A stretch of 64,000 bases of DNA from Candidatus Leptofilum proximum. Lineage in GTDB: Bacteria > Chloroflexota > Anaerolineae > Promineifilales > Promineifilaceae. The notes beneath the pieces are model-generated. The model saw only the letters and a program-made list of their open reading frames with translations, ran no database searches and had not been told where the DNA came from. The position numbers and the translations under genes were made by a program. Below are positions 57,246 through 64,000 of the stretch, in pieces. The stretch spans positions 4,526,001 to 4,590,000 of the forward strand of contig JADJXK010000002.1 of NCBI GenBank assembly GCA_016710325.1, given 5' to 3'. Within the stretch, counting starts at the first letter, position 1. Each line of letters opens with the position of its first letter.

Positions 57246-58517
57246 ATGGAAACACCCTTAACCCAGAACATTCGGCCAGACAGGACGCATTTGGATTTGC
57301 CTGCGTATGAACAGGTGGGGGGATATACGGCCGTACGCCGCGCCTTCCAAATGCCCCCCGGTGATGTCACCAACCTGGTCAAAGAGGCCAACCTCAAGGG
57401 CCGGGGCGGTGCGGGTTTCAACACTGGGCAGAAGTGGAGCTTTGTGCCCATGGGCGAGGATGCGCCCACGCCCAAGTACCTCATCTGCAACGCCGACGAG
57501 ATGGAGCCGGGCACCTTCAAAGATCGCCTGCTCATGGAAGGCGATCCGCACCAGCTCATCGAGGGCATGATCATCAGCGCCTACGCCATCCAGGCCAGCG
57601 AGGCCATCATCTTTTTACGCTGGGCCTACAAGACCTCAGAGAAAAATCTGCGTCGAGCTATTGCCGAAGCATACGACGGCGGTTACCTGGGACAGAACAT
57701 TCTCGGCAGCGGCTACGGGCTGGAAATGCAGCTGCACGTCAGCGCCGGGCGCTACATGTGCGGCGAAGAAACGGGCCTGATCAACAGTCTGGAAGGCAAG
57801 CGAGCCATCCCCCGCGCCAAGCCGCCCTATCCGCAGGTCAGCGGACTGTGGGGCAAACCGACCATCGTCAACAACGTGGAGACGCTGTGCAACGTGCCGC
57901 ACATCCTCAAAAATGGGGCCGACTGGTTCAAATCGCTGAGCCGAACCGACGAGGGCGGCACCAAGCTGTACGGCGCCAGCGGCAAAGTGAAAAATCCCGG
58001 CCTGTGGGAGCTTCCCCTGGGCACCACCCTGGGCGAACTGCTGCACGAGCACGCGGGCGGCATGATGGACGGCCTCACTTTTCGCGGCGCACTGCCCGGC
58101 GGCGCCTCCACCGACTTCCTGGTGGCTGAACACCTGGACGTGGCGCTGGATTTTGACTCAGTCACCAAGGCGGGCAGCCGCCTGGGCACGGGCACCATCA
58201 TCGTGCTGGATGACCAGACCTGCCCGGTGGGCATGGTGCAGAACCTGGAGAAATTTTTCGCGCAGGAGTCGTGCGGCTGGTGCACCCCCTGCCGCGAAGG
58301 GCTGCCCTGGGCTTCGCGGGTGCTGCAAGCCATCGAGCAGGGTGAGGGCCTGATGCGCGATCTGGATTTGCTGGCGCAGCAGTGCGAGCTGCTGGGACCG
58401 GGCCACACCTTCTGCGCCCTGGCCCCCGGCGCCGTTGAACCGCTGCAAAGCGCCCTGAAATATTTTCGCGACGATTTTGAACAGCATATTTTAGAGAAGC
58501 GATGTCCGTACCGGTGA
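57246..58517 (+). CDS. nuoF: NADH-quinone oxidoreductase subunit F
   Basis: 423 residues. FMN/NADH site: Gly-Arg-Gly-Gly-Ala-Gly-Phe near residue 52 and Cys-Gly-Glu-Glu-Thr near 175. The N3 cluster is bound by Ser-Cys-Gly-Trp-Cys-Thr-Pro-Cys-Arg-Glu-Gly near 343 plus a later cysteine in Thr-Phe-Cys-Ala near 390. This subunit oxidises NADH and passes electrons to NuoG. Confidence 0.93.
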   Translation: METPLTQNIRPDRTHLDLPAYEQVGGYTAVRRAFQMPPGDVTNLVKEANLKGRGGAGFNTGQKWSFVPMGEDAPTPKYLICNADEMEPGTFKDRLLMEGDPHQLIEGMIISAYAIQASEAIIFLRWAYKTSEKNLRRAIAEAYDGGYLGQNILGSGYGLEMQLHVSAGRYMCGEETGLINSLEGKRAIPRAKPPYPQVSGLWGKPTIVNNVETLCNVPHILKNGADWFKSLSRTDEGGTKLYGASGKVKNPGLWELPLGTTLGELLHEHAGGMMDGLTFRGALPGGASTDFLVAEHLDVALDFDSVTKAGSRLGTGTIIVLDDQTCPVGMVQNLEKFFAQESCGWCTPCREGLPWASRVLQAIEQGEGLMRDLDLLAQQCELLGPGHTFCALAPGAVEPLQSALKYFRDDFEQHILEKRCPYR

Positions 58518-58529
58518 GTGAAGGGAATT

Positions 58530-58612
58530 GGACACAGATGCACACAGATTTTCGCAGATTTCTTGCTCTTTATCTGTGTTTATCTGTGTGAATCTGTGTC
58601 CCATTTTTAAGG
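58530..58612. repeat. ACACAGAT/ATCTGTGT repeat between nuoF and nuoG
   Basis: ACACAGATGCACACAGAT on the left and ATCTGTGTTTATCTGTGTG on the right form an imperfect hairpin, as at 53340-53540. It ends just before the ribosome site AGGAAG of nuoG. Confidence 0.65.
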
Positions 58613-58619
58613 AAGATAA

Positions 58620-61334
58620 ATGGCTACGATTTTCATTGATGGCAAGCAGTACGACGTGAACGAGCAGGAAAACCTGTTGCATGTCTGCCTGTCGGCGGGG
58701 CTGGATTTGCCGTATTTTTGCTGGCATCCGGCGCTGGGGTCGGTGGGGGCCTGCCGCCAGTGTGCCGTGGTGCAGTACAAGGACGAAAACGACACGAAGG
58801 GTAAGCTGGTGATGGCCTGCATGGCGCCCGCCAGCGACGGTACGCGCATTGCCCTGGCTGATCCGCAAGCGGCCGTTTTCCGGGCAAGCGTTATCGAGTG
58901 GCTCATGATCAACCATCCGCACGACTGCCCCATTTGCGATGAGGGCGGCGAGTGCCATCTACAGGACATGACGGTGATGACCGGGCACAACTACCGGCGG
59001 CACCGCTTCAAGAAGCGCACCTATCACAACCAATATTTGGGGCCGCTGGTGAACCACGAGATGAACCGCTGCATCCAGTGCTACCGCTGCGTGCGCTTCT
59101 ACCGCGACTACGCGGGCGGCGACGACCTGGACGTCTTTGGCGCGCACGACGACGTTTATTTTGGCCGCAGCGAAGACGGCGTGCTGGAAAGCCCGTTCAG
59201 CGGCAACCTGGTGGAGGTGTGCCCCACCGGCGTGTTTACGGACAAGACGCTGAAGCAGCATTACACGCGTAAGTGGGATTTGCAGACCGCGCCGTCGGTG
59301 TGCACGCTGTGCAGCCTGGGCTGCAACACCAGCCCCGGCGAGCGCTACGGCACGCTGCGCCGCATTCGCAACCGGTACAACCACGCGGTCAACGGCTACT
59401 TCTTGTGCGATCGCGGCCGTTACGGCTACGAATTTGTCAACAGCCAGAAGCGTATTCGCCAGCCGCTGCTGCGGGATGAGGCGACGGGCGAGCTAACGGC
59501 CGTTTCCCCCCAAACCGCCCTCGATAAATTGCAGGAATTAACGGCCGTACCCCAAACCGTCATCGGCATCGGCTCGCCCCGCGCCTCGCTGGAGGCCAAC
59601 TTTGCCCTGCGCCAGCTGGTGGGGGCAGAGCGGTTTTACAGCGGCGTGCCCACGCGTGAGGCAGAGTTGGTGGATACGGCCGTATCCATCCTGAGAAACG
59701 GCCCGGCGCGTTCGGCTTCCCTGCACGATGCCGAACAGGCCGACGCTGTGCTGATTCTGGGCGAAGATGTGACCAATACCGCGCCGCGCCTGGCCCTGGC
59801 GCTGCGGCAGGCGGCGCACAACCAGCCCCGCGCCCAGGCTCAAAAACTGGACATTCCTTTGTGGAACGATGCGGCCGTTCGCGAACTGATTCAGGACGAG
59901 CACGGCCCGTTTTTCAGCGCTACCACGGCCGCCACCGATCTGGATGAACTGGCCAGCGCCACGTACCGCGCCGCGCCAGATGACCTGGCCCGGCTGGGTT
60001 TTGCCGTGGCCAACCTGCTGGATGGCAGTGCCCCAGCGGTAAACGGTTTGTCGGAAGAAATGCAGCAGTTGGCTAAAACGATTGCCGAGGGTTTGCGCGG
60101 GGCGGAACGGCCGCTCATCGTTAGCGGGACGAGTTGTGGGAGTACGGCCGTTTTGCAAGCAGCGGCCAACATCGCCTGGGCGCTGTCGAACCCGGAGCGG
60201 CCCGCCGGATTATCGCTGGTGCTGCCCGCGGCCAACAGCTTTGGCCTGAGCCTGCTGGGCGGCCAGCCGCTGCACGAGGCGGCGCAGGCGCTGCTGGATG
60301 GCCAGGCCGAAGCGGTCATCATCCTGGAAAACGACCTGACGCAGGAGACAACCCCTGCCTTTGCCCGCGCGCTGCACGACAGTGCGCCCACCGTCGTGGT
60401 GCTGGACGAACTGGAAACGGCCACCACCGCGGCGGCCGACCTGGTGCTCCCGGCGGCGACTTTTGCCGAGGGCGACGGCACGTTGGTGAACAACGAGGGG
60501 CGCGCCCAGCGCTTTTACCAGGTGTTTGTGCCGCCGCACGAGGCGTGGGAAAGCTGGCGCTGGCTGTCGCAGATGGGCGGGAAGCCAGGCTGGCTGTCGC
60601 TGGACGAAGTGTCGCAGGCGCTGGTGGAAGCCGAGCCACAATTTGCTCCAATTCTAGAGATCGCGCCCCCGGCCGATTTTCGCATTCACGGCGAGCGGAT
60701 ACCGCGCCAGCCGCACCGCTACAGCGGCCGTACCGCCATCAACGCCCATCACACCGTGCACGAACAGCCACCGCCGCTGGATCGCGACGCGCCGCTGGCC
60801 TTCTCGATGGAGGGTTACCAGGGGCAGCCGCCGCCGGAGCTGATCAGCCATTACTGGGCGCCGGGTTGGAATTCGGTGCAGGCGCTGAACAAGTTTCAGG
60901 ACGAGGTAGGCGGCTTGCTGCGCGGGCAGGACGCCGCGGGCAACGGCCGTCGCCTCATCGAACCGGGTGGAGGGGAACGGCCCTCTTACTTCCAAAGCGT
61001 CCCCGATCCGTTCCAGGTGCAGGATGGACAATGGCTGTGTGTGCCGCTGTACCACATCTTTGGCTCCGAGCCGCGCAGCCGGGAGACACCGGGCATCGCG
61101 GAACTGGTGCCGGAAGCGTATGTGGCGGTGGGGGAAACGGCCGTTACCCAACTCAACCTGCAGGAAGGCCAACCCGTCCAGCTCACCCTGGGCGAAACCG
61201 TGCTGCACCTCCGTTGCCACATCATGCCGTCCCTGCCGGAGGGCGTCGTGGGCCTGCCGTCCGGTCTGCCTGGCATACCGGCTTTGCCGCTGCCCGCCTT
61301 TGTACAGTTAGAAAGGAGAACTGAGCATGAATAA
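58620..61334 (+). CDS. nuoG: NADH-quinone oxidoreductase subunit G
   Basis: 904 residues. N-terminal [2Fe-2S] (Cys-Trp-His-Pro...Cys-Arg-Gln-Cys near 35-49), a [4Fe-4S] with His-x3-Cys-x2-Cys-x5-Cys near 99-110, a second in Cys-Ile-Gln-Cys-Tyr-Arg-Cys near 148, and an N7-type Cys-Thr-Leu-Cys-Ser-Leu-Gly-Cys near 228 with a fourth cysteine near 263. The rest is the molybdopterin-oxidoreductase-like domain (about 270-800), without visible Mo-cofactor use, and a C-terminal molybdopterin-dinucleotide-binding-like part (about 810-904). Longer than average but within the family's range. Confidence 0.92.
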   Translation: MATIFIDGKQYDVNEQENLLHVCLSAGLDLPYFCWHPALGSVGACRQCAVVQYKDENDTKGKLVMACMAPASDGTRIALADPQAAVFRASVIEWLMINHPHDCPICDEGGECHLQDMTVMTGHNYRRHRFKKRTYHNQYLGPLVNHEMNRCIQCYRCVRFYRDYAGGDDLDVFGAHDDVYFGRSEDGVLESPFSGNLVEVCPTGVFTDKTLKQHYTRKWDLQTAPSVCTLCSLGCNTSPGERYGTLRRIRNRYNHAVNGYFLCDRGRYGYEFVNSQKRIRQPLLRDEATGELTAVSPQTALDKLQELTAVPQTVIGIGSPRASLEANFALRQLVGAERFYSGVPTREAELVDTAVSILRNGPARSASLHDAEQADAVLILGEDVTNTAPRLALALRQAAHNQPRAQAQKLDIPLWNDAAVRELIQDEHGPFFSATTAATDLDELASATYRAAPDDLARLGFAVANLLDGSAPAVNGLSEEMQQLAKTIAEGLRGAERPLIVSGTSCGSTAVLQAAANIAWALSNPERPAGLSLVLPAANSFGLSLLGGQPLHEAAQALLDGQAEAVIILENDLTQETTPAFARALHDSAPTVVVLDELETATTAAADLVLPAATFAEGDGTLVNNEGRAQRFYQVFVPPHEAWESWRWLSQMGGKPGWLSLDEVSQALVEAEPQFAPILEIAPPADFRIHGERIPRQPHRYSGRTAINAHHTVHEQPPPLDRDAPLAFSMEGYQGQPPPELISHYWAPGWNSVQALNKFQDEVGGLLRGQDAAGNGRRLIEPGGGERPSYFQSVPDPFQVQDGQWLCVPLYHIFGSEPRSRETPGIAELVPEAYVAVGETAVTQLNLQEGQPVQLTLGETVLHLRCHIMPSLPEGVVGLPSGLPGIPALPLPAFVQLERRTEHE

Positions 61335-61373
61335 ACTCTCTGCGTTCTCCGCGTCTCCGCGGTTTAAGTGGTT

Positions 61374-62324
61374 ATGAATACAACGATTCAACTACTCATT
61401 ATTTTTGGCGTGCTGGTTGGCTCGCTGTCTGTGGCGGCGGGATTGATCTGGCTGGAGCGGCGGCTGCTGGCTCTGTGGCAGGATCGCTACGGGCCCAACC
61501 GCGTCGGGCCGTTTGGCCTGCTCCAGCCGCTGGCCGATGCCATCAAGCTGTTTGCCAAGGAGGATTGGATTCCGCCTTTTGCCGACAAGCCGGTGTTTGT
61601 CCTGGCCCCGGCGGTGGTCATGGCCACCACGCTGCTCTCTTTTGCCGTGGTGCCTTTCACGCCGCTCATCACCGTGGCGGATATGAACATTGGCCTGCTC
61701 TTTTTCCTGGCGATGTCGTCGCTGAGCGTCTACAGCGTCATGCTCGGCGGCTGGGCGTCGAACAACAAATATTCGCTGCTGGGCGGCCTGCGCGCCGCGG
61801 CCCAGATGTTGAGCTACGAGGTGTTCATGGGGCTGTCGCTGATGGGCGTAGTGCTGCTGGCCGGGTCGTTTAACCTGGGCGAGATTGTTGAGGCGCAGCG
61901 CGGGCTGTGGTTTTTTATTCCCCAGCTGCCCGGCCTGGTGCTGTTTATGATCGCCGGGCTGGCGGAAACGCACCGGCTGCCGTTTGACCTGCCGGAAGCG
62001 GAAAGCGAGCTGGTGGCGGGCTTCCACTCTGAGTATTCGGGGATGAAGTTTGGCATGTTTTTTGTGGGCGAGTACGTGGGCGTGACGCTCATCTCGGCCA
62101 TGATTGTGACGCTCTTTTTTGGCGGCTGGCTGGGGCCGGTTTTGCCGCCGCTGGTCTGGTTTATTTTGAAGACCTTTGGCTTTATCAGCTTTTTTATTTT
62201 GATGCGCGCCGCGCTGCCGCGCCCGCGCTACGACCAGCTGATGGGCTACGCCTGGAAGCTGCTGCTGCCCCTGGCGCTGGTGAATTTGCTGGTGATGGGT
62301 GCGATTTTGTTGGCGATAAGGTGA
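61374..62324 (+). CDS. nuoH: NADH-quinone oxidoreductase subunit H
   Basis: About 316 residues from the ATG at 61374 (GTG at 61368 is in frame). Eight helices. Signature loops are Gln-Asp-Arg-Tyr-Gly-Pro-Asn-Arg-Val-Gly near residue 36, Leu-Gly-Gly-Leu-Arg-Ala-Ala-Ala-Gln near 140, and Glu-Thr-His-Arg-Leu-Pro-Phe-Asp-Leu-Pro-Glu-Ala-Glu-Ser-Glu-Leu near 202, the quinone-channel segment. The stretch before the start (61335-61365) is a CCGCGTCTCCGCGG-type short repeat. Confidence 0.92.
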   Translation: MNTTIQLLIIFGVLVGSLSVAAGLIWLERRLLALWQDRYGPNRVGPFGLLQPLADAIKLFAKEDWIPPFADKPVFVLAPAVVMATTLLSFAVVPFTPLITVADMNIGLLFFLAMSSLSVYSVMLGGWASNNKYSLLGGLRAAAQMLSYEVFMGLSLMGVVLLAGSFNLGEIVEAQRGLWFFIPQLPGLVLFMIAGLAETHRLPFDLPEAESELVAGFHSEYSGMKFGMFFVGEYVGVTLISAMIVTLFFGGWLGPVLPPLVWFILKTFGFISFFILMRAALPRPRYDQLMGYAWKLLLPLALVNLLVMGAILLAIR

Positions 62325-62326
62325 CT

Positions 62327-62349
62327 GGAGATTAGAGATTGGAGATTGG
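62327..62349. repeat. Single arm of GAGATTGG-type repeat
   Basis: Three GAGATTAGA/GAGATTGGA units in tandem after nuoH, same type as the hairpin at 6320-6380 but without a complementary arm. Confidence 0.6.
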
Positions 62350-62355
62350 TTGAGG

Positions 62356-63402
62356 ATGTTTGGACAGAGAAGATGGGAAAGATTGGCTCGAATTAGTCTG
62401 ATTTTAGGCGTGGTGCTGCTGTTTTTGGTGGGCTGCCGGGATGGTGGGGGTGAAACGGCCGTAACCGAGAACGCCTACCCCAACGGCCGTCTCCTCGTCG
62501 AAACCAATTGGCTGGCGGAGCGGGTGGATGACCTGGACAATGTGCGCATCATCGATATGCGGCCCCCGGCGGCGTATGCCGAGGCCCATATTCCCGGGGC
62601 GGTCAACGTGCCGCTGGAAGCTATTTCCGCCAATAACATTCCGCTGGAGTTTGAGGAAACGGCCGTACAGGAAGCCTTAAACGCCGCCAGCCTGGAACCG
62701 GCGATGACGGCCGTACTCTACGACAACCTGGGCATGATGAGCGCGGCCCGTATGTTCTGGACGCTTGAGTACGTGGGCCACGACGATGTGCGCGTGCTGA
62801 ACGGCGGCTGGAATGCCTGGCTGGCCGAAGATCGCCCAACAACCACCGAGGCGCCGCAGGTGGGCAGCAGCAGCTATCCTATCACCCTGGACAGCGACAA
62901 AATCGCCACGGCCGAAGAGATTCTGGGCAAGCTGGACGACCCGAACGTGACGCTGGTAGATGCTCGCTCGCCGCAGGAGTACACCGGTGAAGTGAGCTAT
63001 GCGGAGCAGGCAGGGCACATCCCCGGCGCGGTGAACCTGGTGTGGCTCGATGCCCTAACCGGCGGCGATACGGTGTACACGACGGAAGATGACTGGAGCG
63101 CGCAGCTGCGCGACGCTGACGTGGAACGCTTCCGATCCGCCGAGGCCATTCAAACCTTGCTGGATGAACGCGGCATCAATCCCGATGAGGAAATTATCAC
63201 CTACTGCCAGACGTTTTGGCGTGGGGCGCACCTCTATTTTTTGCTGCGCCTGATGGGGTATGAAAATGTGCGCGGCTACGATGGCTCCTGGGCAGAGTGG
63301 GGCAACGACCCCAGCCTGCCCGTGGTTACCGGCACAGAGCCAGGCGAAGTGACAACAAATGAATCAGGGTCTTTAGGAATTCAGGGAGTTTACAATCCAT
63401 GA
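62356..63402 (+). CDS. Tandem rhodanese-domain sulfurtransferase lipoprotein
   Basis: About 348 residues from the ATG at 62356 (a TTG at 62350 is in frame). The N-terminus has a positively charged head, a hydrophobic core and a lipobox ending Leu-Val-Gly-Cys, so it is exported and anchored. Two rhodanese domains follow: the first lacks a catalytic cysteine (Tyr-Asp-Asn-Leu-Gly-Met), the second has Thr-Tyr-Cys-Gln-Thr-Phe-Trp-Arg-Gly near 282, as in thiosulfate sulfurtransferases. The last ten residues are encoded by the left end of the palindromic element at 63367. It is an odd guest between nuoH and nuoI. Confidence 0.85.
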   Translation: MFGQRRWERLARISLILGVVLLFLVGCRDGGGETAVTENAYPNGRLLVETNWLAERVDDLDNVRIIDMRPPAAYAEAHIPGAVNVPLEAISANNIPLEFEETAVQEALNAASLEPAMTAVLYDNLGMMSAARMFWTLEYVGHDDVRVLNGGWNAWLAEDRPTTTEAPQVGSSSYPITLDSDKIATAEEILGKLDDPNVTLVDARSPQEYTGEVSYAEQAGHIPGAVNLVWLDALTGGDTVYTTEDDWSAQLRDADVERFRSAEAIQTLLDERGINPDEEIITYCQTFWRGAHLYFLLRLMGYENVRGYDGSWAEWGNDPSLPVVTGTEPGEVTTNESGSLGIQGVYNP

Positions 63403-63487
63403 TGCGTGAAACGTGAAACGTGACCAGAGAGACATCACGTTTCACGCTTTACGTTTCACGCCAAATCCCAGGAAATCCCAAAGAGCC
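63367..63487 (+). repeat. ~120-bp palindromic element, GTGAAAC type
   Basis: From GGGTCTTTAGGAATTCAG to CCCAAAGAGCC, nearly identical to the copy at 50536-50657. Its first 36 bp code for the end of the rhodanese protein including the stop; the hairpin core follows. It ends 20 bp before the nuoI start. Confidence 0.88.
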
Positions 63488-63507
63488 ATGAATCAAGTAG
63501 GTAAATT

Positions 63508-64000
63508 ATGTTAAGTATTTTGCGATCAATTTGGGAAGTGTTGAAGCATACCTTCGCCAAACGAGAGACGATCCAGTACCCGGAGGAGAAGGCGTACCTG
63601 GCGCCGCGCTATCGGGGTCGGATTATTTTGTCGCGCGACCCGGACGGCGAGGAGCGCTGCGTGGCCTGTTACCTGTGCGCGGTGGCCTGCCCGGTGGACT
63701 GTATTGCTTTGCAGGCTACGGAGGATGAAAACGGCCGTCGCTACCCCGACTTCTTTCGCATCAACTTCTCGCGCTGCATCTTTTGCGGCTACTGCGAAGA
63801 AGCGTGCCCCACCTACGCCATCCAGCTCACGCCCGATTTTGAGATGAGCGAGTACCAGCGGCCAAACATGGTCTACGAAAAAGAAGATTTGCTCATCGAC
63901 GGTACGGGCAAGTACCACGACTACAACTTTTACCGCGTCGCGGGCCTGGCCATCGGCGGCAAGGAAAAGGGCGAAGCAATTAACGAAGACCCGCCTGTGA
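63508..64000 (+). CDS. nuoI: NADH-quinone oxidoreductase subunit I (3' end outside window)
   Basis: 164 codons are visible from the ATG at 63508. Two [4Fe-4S] motifs are present: Cys-Val-Ala-Cys-Tyr-Leu-Cys-Ala-Val-Ala-Cys-Pro near residue 51 and Cys-Ile-Phe-Cys-Gly-Tyr-Cys-Glu-Glu-Ala-Cys-Pro near 90, the N6a/N6b clusters. The usual length is 160-180 residues, so it is nearly complete. Genes for subunits J to N would be expected outside the window. Confidence 0.92.
   Translation, partial: MLSILRSIWEVLKHTFAKRETIQYPEEKAYLAPRYRGRIILSRDPDGEERCVACYLCAVACPVDCIALQATEDENGRRYPDFFRINFSRCIFCGYCEEACPTYAIQLTPDFEMSEYQRPNMVYEKEDLLIDGTGKYHDYNFYRVAGLAIGGKEKGEAINEDPPV

Larger units (their letters stand above)
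187..63738. repeat. Dispersed palindromic octamer ACGGCCGT, about 100 copies
   Basis: The first copy is at 187-194 and the last at 63731-63738. I counted about 99 by eye. It is self-complementary, so orientation is not defined. Copies lie in coding and non-coding DNA. Flanks are often (A/T)-ACGGCCGT-(T/A). In genes it is read as Thr-Ala-Val, Asn-Gly-Arg or with Arg-Pro depending on phase. Examples: 1082, 1449, 13202, 15002, 19261, 29791, 29811, 44427, 59472, 62644 (first bases approximate to 3). Confidence 0.9.

Noticed and set aside
63488..63514. Eight-codon upstream frame (Met-Asn-Gln-Val-Gly-Lys-Leu-Cys) overlapping the nuoI start
   Set aside because: No ribosome site and no repeated codons of a leader peptide; it may be chance.
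1..64000. tRNA, rRNA, tmRNA or riboswitch genes
   Set aside because: I looked through the intergenic stretches for cloverleaf or conserved cores and found none that I could support.

Overview
The window is a ~58% G+C bacterial chromosome segment whose gene content suits a Chloroflexota (Anaerolineae/Caldilineae-like) organism: acidic-linker ABC lipoproteins, a fused nuoCD complex I operon, DUF389/DUF1206/CsbD/GlsB stress proteins and many intergenic hairpins. The phylum is an inference; there is no rRNA or other phylogenetic marker, and I see no tRNA, CRISPR array, prophage or plasmid gene.

Layout. 0-1 kb: the start of an AlkX/YcaQ-like DNA glycosylase gene, cut by the window edge. 1.2-14.4 kb: an FAD amine oxidase followed by two consecutive complete oligopeptide-type ABC importers, each ordered binding protein, two permeases, two ATPases, with long hairpins between genes. 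14.9-22.8 kb: a 4-hydroxybutyryl-CoA dehydratase-like protein, FtsH, transaldolase (convergent and overlapping ftsH), a small membrane protein and HypF. 22.8-52.8 kb: a dense block of stress, envelope and housekeeping genes: methyltransferase, GlsB-like, DUF389, Tp34-like, DUF4126, patatin, CsbD, AI-2E exporter-like, YitT-like, glycosyltransferase, DUF1206, PAP2, DedA, PHP, lipid kinase, LPG-synthase-like membrane protein, type I phosphodiesterase, succinate-semialdehyde dehydrogenase, Lon-like protease, quinone oxidoreductase, an SdhB/UspA operon, one IS element, phosphoribosyltransferase plus hydrolase, DUF2267 and a PolX-N-terminal-like protein. 52.9-64 kb: NADH dehydrogenase genes nuoA, B, CD, E, F, G, H, I, interspersed with an SRPBCC protein, a small membrane protein and a rhodanese lipoprotein; nuoI runs off the window.

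The most striking feature is not a gene. The palindromic octamer ACGGCCGT occurs about 100 times by eye count, where roughly 2 are expected from composition. It sits in coding DNA in all three reading phases (read as Thr-Ala-Val, Asn-Gly-Arg or Arg-Pro), in both gene orientations, between genes and in a terminator stem. This resembles the HIP1 octamer of cyanobacteria. A second layer consists of hairpin-forming elements built from short degenerate direct repeats, of three sequence types. One type forms ~120-bp elements in several intergenic regions, and sequences of the other two types appear inside the hypF coding region in frame, adding roughly 20-residue low-complexity inserts at domain junctions.

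Functionally, the importers and amine oxidase suggest peptide or amine scavenging. The 4-hydroxybutyryl-CoA dehydratase-like protein and the succinate-semialdehyde dehydrogenase could belong to one C4 pathway but lie 25 kb apart. The central block looks like an envelope and oxidative stress region, and the nuo genes provide respiratory NADH oxidation.
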